NCBI GenBank assembly: GCA_023440945.1 | Contig: JAEZRL010000319.1 | Span: 1-6,679, forward strand | Length of the DNA: 6,679 nucleotides | Direction: 5' to 3' | From: Bacteroidota bacterium | Lineage (GTDB): Bacteria; Bacteroidota; Bacteroidia; Chitinophagales; Chitinophagaceae | Shown: positions 6,513 to 6,679 of the stretch, in pieces | How the letters are laid out: each line of letters begins with the position of its first letter | Position numbering within the stretch: position 1 is the first letter of the stretch | The notes under the pieces: generated by a model | The model's database searches: none | What the model was told of the DNA's origin: nothing | The model's input: only the letters and a program-made list of their open reading frames with translations | Program-made: the position numbers and the translations under genes

Positions 6513-6679
6513 CTATTGAGAAGTCTTATAGATTATTAAACCATTATTTGTAAGTGCATAATAAAAACCATTATTTGTTATCACTTTTACAGACGAGGGC
6601 AGGTTTGTTTTATAAGTTTCTAATTGCAATTGTTTGGGATGATAAGCATATGAAAAGGCACCGTTTCTTCCGTATAAAA
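6513..6679 (-). CDS. C-terminal end of an unidentified protein, N-terminus beyond the window
   Basis: On the minus strand the frame is open from the right edge to a TAG at 6515-6513, giving the last 54 residues of a protein. The segment reads like beta-structure: aromatic and hydrophobic residues alternate, with NG turns, as in VKVITNNGFYYALTNNGLII. Such spacing is seen in the last blade of beta-propeller repeat proteins (for example LVIVD-like or PQQ-like repeats), but that is only a resemblance. No catalytic motif is visible. It lies upstream of the dehydrogenase on the same strand, 216 bp before its start codon, so read-through is possible but unproven. The family cannot be named from this fragment. 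Confidence 0.6.
   Translation of the reverse strand, partial: LYGRNGAFSYAYHPKQLQLETYKTNLPSSVKVITNNGFYYALTNNGLIIYKTSQ
6538..6578. repeat. Short direct repeat, 14 bp units at a 27 bp period
   Basis: AAACCATTATTTGT occurs at 6538-6551 and again at 6565-6578. The period of 27 bp equals nine codons and, on the minus strand, encodes the paired segments TNNGFYYAL and TNNGLIIYK at the C-terminus of the partial protein. It therefore looks like a duplicated beta-hairpin unit inside a coding region rather than a mobile or regulatory repeat. Confidence 0.6.

Overview
This AT-rich window looks like an ordinary chromosomal stretch from a member of the Bacteroidota, probably a Chitinophagales or Sphingobacteria-type genome. 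Three things point there: an outer-membrane protein of the Bacteroidota 'putative porin' type, promoter-like octamers close to the Bacteroidota -7 consensus TAnnTTTG, and a loose, low-GC gene layout. No mobile element, CRISPR array, rRNA or tRNA was recognised.

Layout from left to right. Positions 1-1775 (minus strand) hold most of a large CPA2/Kef-type cation:proton antiporter whose C-terminus lies beyond the left edge. It has an exact -7 box and an AGGAGG ribosome-binding site in front of it. Upstream on the same strand is a small cysteine-rich YkgJ-family protein (1922-2401). A divergent region of about 200 bp (2402-2604), containing an inverted repeat and a T-rich tract, separates it from the plus-strand porin gene (2605-4653). 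The porin converges on a minus-strand ALDH7-family aldehyde dehydrogenase (4771-6297), very probably the alpha-aminoadipate semialdehyde / piperideine-6-carboxylate dehydrogenase of lysine catabolism. The last 380 bp hold a possible 46-residue plus-strand ORF (6328-6468) and the C-terminal end of an unidentified minus-strand protein (6513 to the right edge).

The genes do not form one obvious operon or pathway. Ion homeostasis, metal binding or oxidation-related housekeeping, outer-membrane passage and amino-acid catabolism sit side by side with separate promoter candidates. I found no convincing new system. The points most worth a second look are the extra membrane module of the antiporter, the inverted repeat in the divergent region, and the short ORF with a possible frame break at the right end.
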